Origin: Pyricularia pennisetigena
Lineage: Eukaryota > Ascomycota > Sordariomycetes > Magnaporthales > Pyriculariaceae
Direction: 5' to 3'
Assembly (NCBI RefSeq): GCF_004337985.1
Contig: NC_043740.1
Span: forward strand, 3,471,030-3,535,029
Length of the DNA: 64,000 bases
A program made the position numbers and the translations under genes. Below the pieces are notes generated by a model, which made no database searches, was not told where the DNA came from, and was given only the letters and a program-made list of their open reading frames with translations. Of the stretch, positions 44,875 through 55,974 are shown in pieces (within the stretch, counting starts at the first letter, position 1; the number at the start of each line of letters is the position of its first letter).

Positions 44875-47341
44875 AGGAGCTGAGAAGTAAATTCTCTAAA
44901 ATGGCTTGGTTCTTTTGGCATCTAGCGGGCGCTCAGTTGTGGGAGGATGGACCTGATGATTTCCTTTTGCAAAACTGGGATATCAGTTTTCTAATTAATC
45001 ATGCCTGTAATGATACCTACGCTCCATATGAGCTTTTCCTAATACCAGATGATTAACATTTACTTTTTGATCTCTTTTGGAACTCTTGTGTGATTGAGTG
45101 GAAAAATAAAAAGTTGATTAATTCATTTGTAGCTTTGAAACCCCATCCGGGGTAGGTGCGGTGAATACAGAAGAATAAACCTGGGTAACCATTATGAGTA
45201 ACGGATGTTTTGACTTGAGTTTTCACGGTATGAAAAGGAATTCAACCGCGGAATCGAAAACTCCGGGTCGAAGTGGACGGAAGTTTAGGCGACGTGTTGT
45301 AGTTAAAACAGATATCTTCGATGTATCAAACATTGTCTTGCATTCAACAGGCTGATTCATCCGGTTCCAGAATTCGAAATTTACAGAAAACTCGGGATGA
45401 AGAGGGAAAAAAGCAAAAAAAAAGAGAAAAAAAAAATCAATGCAAACAAAAGGGAGGGGGTAGACAAGAATTCCGACAACACCTGGCCTAGTAATTATAG
45501 CACTCCCGATTTGTGTGTGCTCCAGCACGGAGATAGCAGCTAAAAAAAAACACGGATGGGTGTTCCAACGATCAAGACGGGGAATTTTTTCGCCGAGTGA
45601 TGTATGTGTGAGCGGCCCGAGATAAGAAGCAGCACGGAACAAGTTACTATGTACGTATTCGTATACTTGGGAAGAAGANNTTTTTTGCTTCTTTTGGCGA
45701 TATTGATATTGGCGGTTATAAGTGCTTACATACCTACCCTTTGAAACGGATCTATCCAACGACTATTTGAGAGTGTACAAAAGGGATGCGATGTGGGGCA
45801 AAGGGGGGAAGCGGGGGGAGGGGGCGGAGGGAAATACAAGCAAGTATCCTGCAGAATCGTCGAGGTACCAGTCCCAAAAGCCCATCGTGCGGCAGGGGAC
45901 CCGGTTGGCACTGTGCTGCATGCCCTTACGAAGGGCGGTTGCATTGCGTTCGTCACGCGTAAGGCTTCCTTGGCCAGTAAGGTGGTGTGATTTATGGGGG
46001 GGTTGGGGAGTATTTTCCCTGGAATAGTACTGCTTGCTTGCTTGCTTGCTTGCTTCCTTGCCTGCATTGGAATGGGATGAGTTAGTTCAAAGTCCCTGTC
46101 TGTTACTCCGTAGACGGAGATCTACAATGGTGGTGCATGTCTCATCGCGGGAACGTGTATGGTTCGTTTCGCTGGCTGTAATTTGGCTGTAATCTGGGAG
46201 TCTCATTGCTTTTTTTTCTTTTTTTCTCTTCGCCCCCGGGGGCTTTCTCGAATTGCCTACACTGCCTTTGAATAGGAAAAAAAAAAATTAAAAAGATGCA
46301 AACGAGTTCATCCTGATAGTAGTTACACAGTCAAGCAAACCTGGGCCATTTAGGGTTTGGGGCTGTTGATGATACTCTGATTGTTTGGTAGTGCACTGTT
46401 CCCTGTGCTGGGGGATGTCAAATGGCAGCTGTCATCCCAAACTTGATTTATCACAGCAGTCACCAGCAGAGAGGGGGGGAGTCCGGATCACGGCAACGAG
46501 CTAGTGAGCTAATCCCTACAGGTAATATCTGCCTACCAATGCTTTTCTGCTCGCACAGAAAAATCTTGGCCCCTCAAAACCCCGCATCGAATAAGTAAAG
46601 CCCGATGCTCAACCCCCCATGTCTGCATGTTCCCCATCGCCAAGTCTTTTTGTGACTCTTGAACTGTAAAAGCAAATCATTGAAGCAGCCATCACAGCCC
46701 CGATTAGATTCGATATCAGCAGGGGATAAAAAAAAATCGCCCCAGAAATTACGGTTCCTCAGCTTCCAAGACGTTCGCCTCATCGTGAAAACGGTGACAC
46801 GGCTCAACGGGTAACCGCACCCAGGAGGGTCGGCTGAATGGCTGTTCTCGACCAGTTCCAAAGAACCAAAAAATAAAAAAAAAAATAAAAAAAATAAAAA
46901 AGAGGAGCTACCTAGAGTAGTAACATCTGAGCTACTTACGAATCAGCTACTGCGCAGGTAGTGCAACAATCGGGGATATTTTAGTCTTTTGGCCGGTTTC
47001 ATTTTCGTTCCTTCTGTACCGCCACGTGCACCTTTCTCGGATTTCGCCCCTAGAGAAAAAACACGACCCGGTTCTTGGGCCGCTTTCTTCGGGACCAAAA
47101 CCCAACAAGAGAGACAAGGGTGTGGGGGAAATTACACCCGACGAGAGTGACCCAAAAAAAAGTGAGGCATTCGGCAGATGGTTATCTCCCTTCGGATAAT
47201 CCAAATAACAAATGTGATCGGGTAGTCCGGATATTTTAGACTCACCGCTTGACTGGATACATGCAATTTTGTACCGTCAGAAATACCGTTACGTTACAGA
47301 CACCACCAACTAATACACCGGACCAGGGTCGCATGGGGTAG
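44875..47341. other. 2.5-kb intergenic region
   Basis: Contains an ambiguous NN at 45679-45680, a TTGC tetranucleotide repeat near 46029-46052 and A-rich tracts near 46868-46901. No supported gene; the frames on either strand begin with non-ATG codons or have no family features. Confidence 0.5.
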
Positions 47342-48107
47342 ATGGCTTCGCCGCGCCGATCGGAAGCCGACTCCCCCAGTCCGGCACCCGGACCGGGTTC
47401 AGGCCCCTCATCCCCACCTCATTCCGGTCCCGATCCGGCCGGGTCAATGTCAAGAATTACAGCGGCGGCAGCATCACCACCCACCACCGCCTCCATCCCC
47501 CGCAGCCTCTGGCGCCTCACCATCCCCCTCTACATCACCCACCCCTCCCTCCCCAACACGCCCTTCATAACCTCCCTGCCGCGGCTATCATACCTGTCTC
47601 TGCTCCTGCCCCGAATCCGCGCCTTCCTGCCTCCATCCATCCCAGCCCCAACGAGCTTCCAGCACGAGGGCATCGCGCTGCGCGCCCTACCGCTCGGCCT
47701 GCTCGTCGACCTGTACCAGCCGGCCCTCCCCTGGCGCCTGACGGTCGACCAGGGCGACGACTGGCACGTGGGCGACACGTTCCTCAACGGCGTCAAGGAG
47801 GCTGACTTTGTGCGCAACGGACACGCCAAGCAGATTATGGGCATGAGCAAGGCCGACACCACGGCCCTGTGGAACGCCGTCCGCGACGCTGACTACCCGG
47901 CCTGGGCCCGCATCAACGCTCGTCTGCTCAACCCCAGCACCCCGATCAAGCACGTGCCCCTGCGCATCTACATCCCCACCAGTGGCGGCAGCACCACGGG
48001 GGCGCCGCCCGCCGGCTCCTTTAGGGTCATGCAGACCCTCGTGCCGCCCAGGACGGCGAATCGTGAGCAAGAAACCCAATTCCCGCGCCTTTTTTTTTTT
48101 TTTTTTT
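47342..48107 (+). CDS. ATG5: Autophagy protein Atg5, 5' exon only (gap follows)
   Basis: Exon 1 (47342-48062) encodes 240 residues and one base of the next codon, then a GTGAGC donor. After a Pro/Ser-rich extension of about 50 residues, the Atg5 N-terminus follows: SLWRLTIPLYITHP, LPRLSYLSLLLPRI, LPLGLLVDLYQP, then NGVKEADFVRNG. Within that stretch the Lys of VKEADFVRNG is the expected Atg12 acceptor lysine. MGMSKADTTALWNAVRD and HVPLRIYIP follow. Atg5 joins Atg12 and Atg16 in the E3-like complex for Atg8 lipidation. The intron enters T18 and then 314 unknown bases; the missing C-terminus (about 80 residues) must lie in that gap, because nothing after it fits. The gene is probably intact in the organism; the break is in the assembly. 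Confidence 0.88.
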
Positions 48108-48422
48108 NNNNNNNNNNNNNNNNNNNNNNNNNNNNNNNNNNNNNNNNNNNNNNNNNNNNNNNNNNNNNNNNNNNNNNNNNNNNNNNNNNNNNNNNNNNNN
48201 NNNNNNNNNNNNNNNNNNNNNNNNNNNNNNNNNNNNNNNNNNNNNNNNNNNNNNNNNNNNNNNNNNNNNNNNNNNNNNNNNNNNNNNNNNNNNNNNNNNN
48301 NNNNNNNNNNNNNNNNNNNNNNNNNNNNNNNNNNNNNNNNNNNNNNNNNNNNNNNNNNNNNNNNNNNNNNNNNNNNNNNNNNNNNNNNNNNNNNNNNNNN
48401 NNNNNNNNNNNNNNNNNNNNNG

Positions 48423-48452
<30 letters not shown>
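48090..48452. other. Assembly gap flanked by T18 and A30
   Basis: T18 (48090-48107) runs into 314 N (48108-48421), followed by G and A30 (48423-48452). The opposite homopolymers on the two sides suggest that polymerase slippage or a hairpin stopped the assembly. Confidence 0.95.
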
Positions 48453-48456
<4 letters not shown>

Positions 48457-49362
48457 CAGTCTAGGGACTTAAACTCGAGATTTCGTTCCCTGGAACTAGA
48501 AATATATGATGCTTTGGAGGCGTTCGCTTTCACGTTGGTTGATTTCGGCACAATTCTGGGGACTGGAAAGATCAAGGATGGATGACCCTTGTTCCTATTG
48601 CCTCATAAAGAGATCCAGAGACCAGAACAAAAAGGAGGGGAAAGAAAAGAATGTCTTATCCAACAGAGTATTTCAACATTTAATACGATCCGCTCTGAAC
48701 CAGCCATCTATATGCAACATGTACTTCCAACGGACCTGTCCGCCGCAGAGCTAACACTTCGTACCGCCTTGCAATATAAATATGAAAAGAAAACGAATAT
48801 ACCACCATTAGAGTATGCTTGAGGAACACGACTCAAGAGACAAAAAAAGAGAAAAAAAAAACGAAGAAAAAGCCGACCTAGTAAATGGGTATGTATGCAG
48901 GTACGCTTCATCCAAGAAGATAAATAGAGAATACAAAACGTCGCTGAGCATGATATTTCCTCCCTTTGCCATAAAACGGCTCCTATCCACGTTGGAAGAC
49001 CGTCATTATCTTGTCAAGCCGGAAAGGAAACAGAACATGAAAGAACAAAAATGATGTGCAATGCAAGCAAGATGCCGACCAGAAAACCAGGGAAGCCAAT
49101 CCAAGTCCGAAAAAAAGAAGAAAATATGATGTTTTCAATGACAGATATTAACGAAGTTATTATATGCTTGTCGAGTCCGGCCTTGATGCTCGCCAAATGT
49201 GCTTTTTTTCGGGCGAGCCGTGTCAACATGACAAAAAAAAAAGGCGGAATCTTAAGGAAAGCGCGGCTTAGCAGGAGCATTCTGCAATGTCCTGTTTCCT
49301 GCTGGTAGAGAACCTCGGCGACGTGGCGCGGATGCCGAGTCCCACCCTTTTGGATAGCAGTC
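48453..49362. other. Intergenic, between ATG5 and the Zn2Cys6 gene
   Basis: 910 bp of AT-rich 3' flank of two convergent genes. No further gene and no ATG5 C-terminal sequence seen. Confidence 0.55.
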
Positions 49363-52300
49363 TCATCGAGGTACCTGAACATCCACTGCTCCGTTCTGTG
49401 TTGGATGGGACGGCTGAGGTGGGTGGGAAGGGTAAGAGAACGGCGGTAGACCATTCGGGGGCATCGGCTGAGGCCCGAACTGAGGTACTACAGGACTGCT
49501 ATGTACGGGGCTCACCGGAAAGGGCTGGAAAACGGGCTGGGTCGCCATTGACGTGTGAATACTTGACACAGGGGGCGCATTTGAGGTGGTAGCCGGGAGC
49601 GGTCCGGGTCGGAAAACCCTCGTGGGAAACAGAGAGTCCCTCAGACCAACGAGAATTTTCCCGTCCATTTCGAGGCCGCTCGATCGATGCGAGATGACCT
49701 CCAGGAACTGTATCATCTTGTCGAAAAGGTACTTGAGCTCCACAGGGTCAACAAAATGTGAAAGGTGCTGGCTCTTGTAGACCGCGGCAAGGGTAATAAG
49801 GTTTCCCCATTGGCTAAAAACAACAAACATTGAGTGTCAGCGCCAGAAAAAAAAAACACACACACAGGGGTTCGGGGTTCCCAAAACTCACGCTTGAGCG
49901 GTACCAAAGATGTTGGTGACAATATACCGCCGTTCAGGAAGATTGTGAAAGGCCCTGGTGCTATTAATAAGCGCATTGATGCCCATTTTTGCTATTTCTA
50001 AAACCTCCTCGTTGTTGGGATCCAAAAGCTCGTTCAAGGGATCAGTCGTGTCGAGCCCTTCAAGCGTCGACTGATAATCTAGCATTAAGATAGATTTGAT
50101 GATAGGCCGGCAAATGATGTTCACAGCGCCCCAATATTTGGCTCGCAGCCTGGCGTCGAGGATGTTGTCGGCTGGAGTCGTGGGATCATGGGCATGTAAC
50201 CTTGGCCACCAGGTTTGTTCGTTCTCAGTCAGATTGTCCTTGAGAACGCCTACCAATTTTATTAGCGAGAATTTGTTTCTTTCGGGCTTGGGCCCGTATA
50301 GCATTGTGTGCGCCTTATTGAGCATCTTCCGTAGCCATAGCTGTCCCTGGTAGCTATAGGCGATACGTTCGTCGATACCACATTCGATCATGTGTTCCAG
50401 ATTAGGGTGTGGCATGCTCTGCTCGTAATTACTGATGCCCGACTGTTGTAAATTCAACTCGGCGATGATGTCGCTGCAAATTTGGTCAGTACGAGCAATA
50501 ACAACAAAGCAGCAAAGATTCACCAAAAAAAGAAAAATACCTTTCAAGTTGCATACACGTCCAGTAGATGAGATAATACCGGGTGTCCTTGATGTCTTGT
50601 GTTCCGCCTCTTGTTGCAGCAGTAAGACGAGAGAAGTGGCTTGATAGAAGCGCGTTAGTGACCAAATACAGCTGGCTATTTCTTGAGAGGGAAGGAGAAC
50701 GACTCACTTCCTAAGAAGATGCTGGGCCTTGACGCAGGCATGATGGATATGCCAATAACTCTCCATAACCCTACCCAGCTGGCCGTAATAAAGACCAGCT
50801 AAAATGTTGGCGTATACGTGCCATATAGACGTCCCTCCCATTTGATTGCCCAGAATGTCGGTGGCATTGGCCAGGTATTGCAAACCCGGGATCACATCGA
50901 TATTTCTCCTAATAGGCCCTGGGGTGGAACCGGCAGAACCCTGAAAAGAGGCCCGCCTGCTGCCTGTCGGATGTGACGTTACCGAAGGCGGTGTCCCCTG
51001 GACGGGGGATGGTGGCACGCCGTTCCGAGAGGCCGGGGAACCTTGGGAGCCGTAGGACTGAGAGCTAAAGGAACCCTGAGCTTGTTGTTGCATCTCGCCA
51101 TGTGTGAGAACAATATCGGGGATACGGTCCTTGTGTAAACAGATCTCACCCAGGGCAAGAATGCAGAGAACTACGGCAGTGCTGATATGGCGAGACGGAG
51201 CATGCCGTTTTTGATGCGCAACCTTGGGTTCCGAACCGTCGTCTGTATCCTCTCGTTTCCGTTTCTCACCCACCATCTCATGTTTTGCGGCAAAGCCTGC
51301 GATTGGTGGCGGCCTGGCAGCTTTGGCTACGTAAACCGTGGGAAGGCTTTCGAGAAAGTTTTTAATCAGTGCGTCCAGATCCTTGGGCAAAATAATGGGG
51401 TGCATATTCTGCATATTATCCTTATAGCTCTCGACAAGCTTCCACACATAATGATGGTCGAGCCTAAGGCCTCCCATTGTCTTTCGAGAAGGGGCCTTCG
51501 TTTCGGGCGTTGGAGGATGATTCTGTGGACTAAAAGGCGCTGTTTCCGTAGAATCAATCCAGCCCCATTCATTGTTGGATGATGGCGATGGTGCTACGTC
51601 TTCGGGATAGGCAGACGTGAGAAATCCAAAGTCGTTGGGAACCTCCCTCCCGCCCGGCCTTTTTTTGCTCCCTTCTCCTCGGCCGTACAAATGTAGCAGG
51701 CCCCTGTTTTCCTCGATGGTGAGGGGGTAGGTTTTCGGGTATTTGATGCCATATTCCACCAAAAGGTGGCCCACGAGGTTTTGAATGGCTGGCCACATGA
51801 GCAAATTGCCGGTTCCTGTCGTGTGGTTTTCTGGAATCGCAGGTTTTCCCGCAGGTACCGGAGAGCCAGGGGGTACATCTGGTATGTCGTCGTCCATAAT
51901 AACAGGCGCGATTGGTTGCTCAGCCTCCTTGGAGTAAACCAACTCTTCAGTAATTGCTGGATAAGCTGCCTCGGATGCTTGCTGCCTGTCAGTAGGCCCT
52001 AATATGGGCACCTGAGGACTTCCAACCGGCTCGCCGCGGCCCGAATTTGGGGATTCGTGCGGTCCATTTGAAGCAGTATCCTCGCTTCCGCTCAGCTCCC
52101 TTTTGACCGACAAAGGGAAGGGTTGCGCGGCACCAGGCCTGATCACAGCGACTATGGTCCTCATCGCTTCCTCGAGATTCGTAAGACGCGTACTAAGACG
52201 CGAATCGACCCCCGAAATCAATGATTTTATGTCGGCAAAACTCGTACTCATGCTAGTGACCGCCTCGAGGAGCTCCGTCTGAACCTTGTCTTGTCTAGGA

Positions 52301-53424
52301 GGCGGATCAAGTCAGCTTTGTGGTTGCGCAACTTAAAGCGGGGATGCATGTTTAGCTCGTACTGTTTAACTATGGGCTCCTTATAGTTGCAAGGTTCGTT
52401 TTTCTCTTTGCAGTTCTTGCATGGTTTCTGCTCATCGCACTTCGCCTTGAGATGCCGGCACCGATCGCAAGCCTATGCGCCACCGCTTGTTAACTTCATA
52501 TCAGGTCACAAAACACTGCCGACAAGGATAACATACCTGGGACGCGCGCTGGTGCTTGGGCCTCTGTTTGTTGGCCGCAACCGACGAAGCACTTCCATAT
52601 GGGCTGAATTCCTGGTTGGTCTGGTAAGGTGTAGTAGAGTACATATTATGGGTTGGAGACTGCTCATACGGCGACTGGATGTGCGCGTGATTGTGTGTTT
52701 GAGGGGGATGAGGCGGTGGCGGCGGCGGCGGCTGCGGCGGCGGCTGCGCATAGCTCTGCTGCTGGCGAAACATGGGTCCAGACTGGCCGTTATCGAAGCT
52801 CGGTTGTCTCCGGTCGTCGATGGGTGGCGGCTGTTGAGGGAGAGGTTGTTGATGTTGGGTTCGATGTGGTGGCTGCGGATGCTGCGCAGGCGGAGGGGGT
52901 GCGGGAGACTGCGCTTGTATGCCATGCGTGGGAAGACCGTGAGGAGTCACCGGATGTTGTTCGGGCGCATTTCCTGTCGAATTCTGGCGGCGATTATTCG
53001 GATGGGGCAAGTGTTCGTCGGGATCTCGCTTCATACCACCACCACCTGGCGACTCGCGCGGCGAATAGGCTGGTTGGTAAGGAGGATGCGCCGGTGACTG
53101 TGGCGGTTGGGAATGCCGGGCAGGGTACGGATCCGCCTCATGGGAGCGGTTGTTGGGGTATGGAGTCGTAAGTAACGGCGGCAGGGCTGGAGAATCGGTG
53201 CTCCGAGGGTAGTGGTTGTGAGGGGCGTGTTGGTGTTGCTGGTGTTGGTGTTGGTGTTGATGTTGATGTTGATGCTGGTGCTGGTGCTGGTGCGGTTGAC
53301 CAGACGGTTGTTCAGGGAGACGTGGGAGAGTAGTGTAAGTAGGATACGCCGGCCTTGCGGAGGACCACGATGAGTTGGGTTCTTGCCCAAGCCGTGGCCG
53401 CTTAGGGTCCGGGCCGTGGTCCAT
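49363..53424 (-). CDS. Zn2Cys6 transcription factor, 6 exons
   Basis: Exons (minus): 53424-52537, 52472-52363, 52294-50708, 50639-50541, 50473-49892, 49813-49363. Introns are 64-78 bp, all phases agree, giving 1238 residues. A 296-residue Pro/Gln/His-rich N-terminus, with a long Gln-His repeat near residues 45-70, precedes the zinc cluster. The cluster is CX2CX6CX5CX2CX6C at Cys298, 301, 308, 314, 317 and 324 (ACDRCRHLKAKCDEQKPC onward). A coiled-coil linker (QDKVQTELLEAV) and a Ser/Pro-rich region follow, then PLTIEENRGLLHLYGRGEG and a fungal-specific transcription factor domain near residues 780-1090. The C-terminal 60 residues are Pro-rich. It is a nuclear DNA-binding regulator; I cannot name the target genes. 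The internal rather than N-terminal zinc cluster is less common but known. Confidence 0.9.
53215..53292. repeat. CAN-type microsatellite encoding Gln-His repeats
   Basis: On the minus strand CAx CAx codons alternate to encode a run of about 20 Gln and His residues in the transcription factor N-terminus; the array is close to pure hexamer and likely variable in length. Confidence 0.85.
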
Positions 53425-53754
53425 GCTTCAGGGTGTAGGGAGAAGTCGAAGTATGTCTGGAGAGGTACATCAAGACGGCCGAGGCAGGGCGAAAGTTGTG
53501 CTGTGCAGCTGCGGCGACAAATGTCAGACAAGGTTTGCGCAAGCGTATGCTATCGAAAGGCACTTCATCAGGCGAAGTTGCCTACTGCCCGATCGGAATG
53601 AAGCAGGGACAGGCAAAGATGAGATTGAAGCCGGGGCCGCGGGTGGGCTTCGGGTATGCGCGGTTGAGGTGCGGTACCTAAAGAGCGGCAAGGTATGTAG
53701 GAGCGTTACAGTACACACACCAGGGGGGGCGTCGAAGTGGAAGGCGAGGAAGAG

Positions 53755-53799
<45 letters not shown>
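53755..53799. repeat. A45 homopolymer
   Basis: An uninterrupted A run about 330 bp upstream of the Zn2Cys6 gene; on that gene's strand it is T45. Confidence 0.95.
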
Positions 53800-53801
<2 letters not shown>

Positions 53802-55939
53802 AACGTGGGTAGGCGAGGCCCGACCAGGATCGGAAGTAAGGTACTCAAGGGGCAGCAGCAGCCAAGTGACCTCGCAAGTAACCTTTTGTCTGAGAAATGG
53901 ATATCACCCTCCAAACGGTTTGGCGTGTCGTCGCAAGATGGAGAAGGCGAAAATTGCAAAACGGAGGCGCTTGGTTGGGGATTGCGAGGTCTGTGGTCGA
54001 TCGTAGCCCAAGCTCGGCAGAAAGCAACAAGGTAGCAAGGCGGACGCGGATCTACAGTCGTGCGCAAGACTTTGTTAATAAGGACCTGTTACGTGGGCGT
54101 CTGGTCCGTCTCTAGTCAGGTCTGTTCTATCGTGACAGGCACCCTGGGCGTGGGCGCGGTTTCTTTCTTTCTGAACTTTTTTTTCTTCCCTGACAGGCTG
54201 GATCAAACAGCGGGGCGACGCGACTGGCCTAACAACCGAACATGGCTTTGGGGCGTTGCGGGCGGCCAAGAGCGCAGATGGGACGAAGCTTTAACTCTGT
54301 TGGACTTGATGTGTTTGCTGATGTGTGCCGTTCTTGTTCCAAAAAGGATAAAATGAAATAATAATAATAAAAAAATATATAAAAGGGTAGCAGAGCAATC
54401 AAAGGAAAAAAAGAGTCCCGAGCAGACCTGGTTGAATCGGCGGCGGAGAAGTCTCTCCAGCGCAGCTATTAATTCTATTGGCTGACGACGCTGTCGGTAT
54501 TTTTTTTTTTTTTTTTTTTTTCTTTCCGTTTTCTTGTCTCCTCTAACTTATCAAGTGGGGATGGGCGGTCAGTTAGCAAGGTACCTACCCCAAGCCCAAG
54601 CAGGCAGGCATCGTCAGCAAGAAGCAATTCCGGGTTTCTTTTTCGTTCTGGGCCCCTTCTAGCACAGCTATGCATCGCTTGTGAGACAGGTTGATTGATG
54701 TGGTATCTCTTTTCGGGGTCAACGCCAGCCCTCCGTTTCTGCCGCCAATCAATCCCGCCCAAACTACAGCTGGTAGACAACGTGTTGCACAAACGGGTCA
54801 ATTGGCCTTGACCTCTGCGGCTTGGAGATGGCGGCGGGGGAGAGGGGGCGTCCTGCGTCGACCGCACTGTCCAAAAACCCATGGAGATCTGCAGGCTAAG
54901 GGTACCAAGGTCCAAAAGCTACATGCGCGTGACGAAGAGAGACCTTTGCCAACCCCCGTCACCAACTCCAGTCTAGCAAAGTACCTGACTGGATGTCTGA
55001 CCGTTTCATCGGGTACGAGCAGGGGTTTGCGCACGCTGGGATCTGGTCAAGATTGATCCATTCGCTTCCAAGCCACCACTGCCAGTGAGAAATCAATATA
55101 GTACAACTCTAATCCTGGGATCGTGCATTACAACGATTTCAGAGCCGAGAAAATATTTGTTCAGTAGGTAATCAAAAAATCATTCGTTACGAGTTGCATT
55201 CATTGCATGCATTATCCACAACATCAAATAGTTTGCACGAACGGACATCTTCGAGACCCTCAAATAGCTGGGGGGTTTTTTGTTGTGCGAAAGATCAGAG
55301 ACGAAAAAAAAAAAAATTTGCCGGCCGGCCCGTGAATCCTGAGAAAGTGGGCAATTTTTTTTTCCTTAGCTTTTTTTGAGTGGGTGGGTGACTTATGACA
55401 TTGATAATTGCTCGCTTGATACGTGGGAGGCTCCCGGTCCTCTTTCGTCGTTTTGTGCGGGGAGGCAGAAGAAAGAGGGAAAATGGAGGAGTAGACACTA
55501 GACTATAGCATTAACAGTAATATTAATTAAAGTCAAAATCAAATCAAAGCCGCAAGATCCGAGGCATTTATTTATTTATTTATTTTCTCTCTCTCTCTCT
55601 TCTTCTTTTTTTCCCCTTGAGGCGGACAGCCTGGTCAGATCCCCAGCCAAGAGTAATCCATGGATTGAAAAAGCAAGCCGCCATGCCAGATGCTGTCACG
55701 AGGCAAATAAACCCCTGCAGTTTCTGGCCGATTGCCACGGACTTTTGAATGTTATGGTAGATTTACCGGGAACGATAACCTAGTGTCGACTCTGACCGAC
55801 ATTTGGTAACTTGATCTACCACAATAGCCTGCTCACCTGTCTTCGATTGGGCCCCAGTTTTTCCCTGCCTTCACTTGAAGTTGGAGGTTGGCAGAAGCTC
55901 CATTTTCCAGCGATCGCTTCCAAGTGGGTGGGTCATTCA

Positions 55940-55942
<3 letters not shown>

Positions 55943-55974
<32 letters not shown>
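55943..55974. repeat. T32 homopolymer
   Basis: An uninterrupted T run in the intergenic region. Confidence 0.95.
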
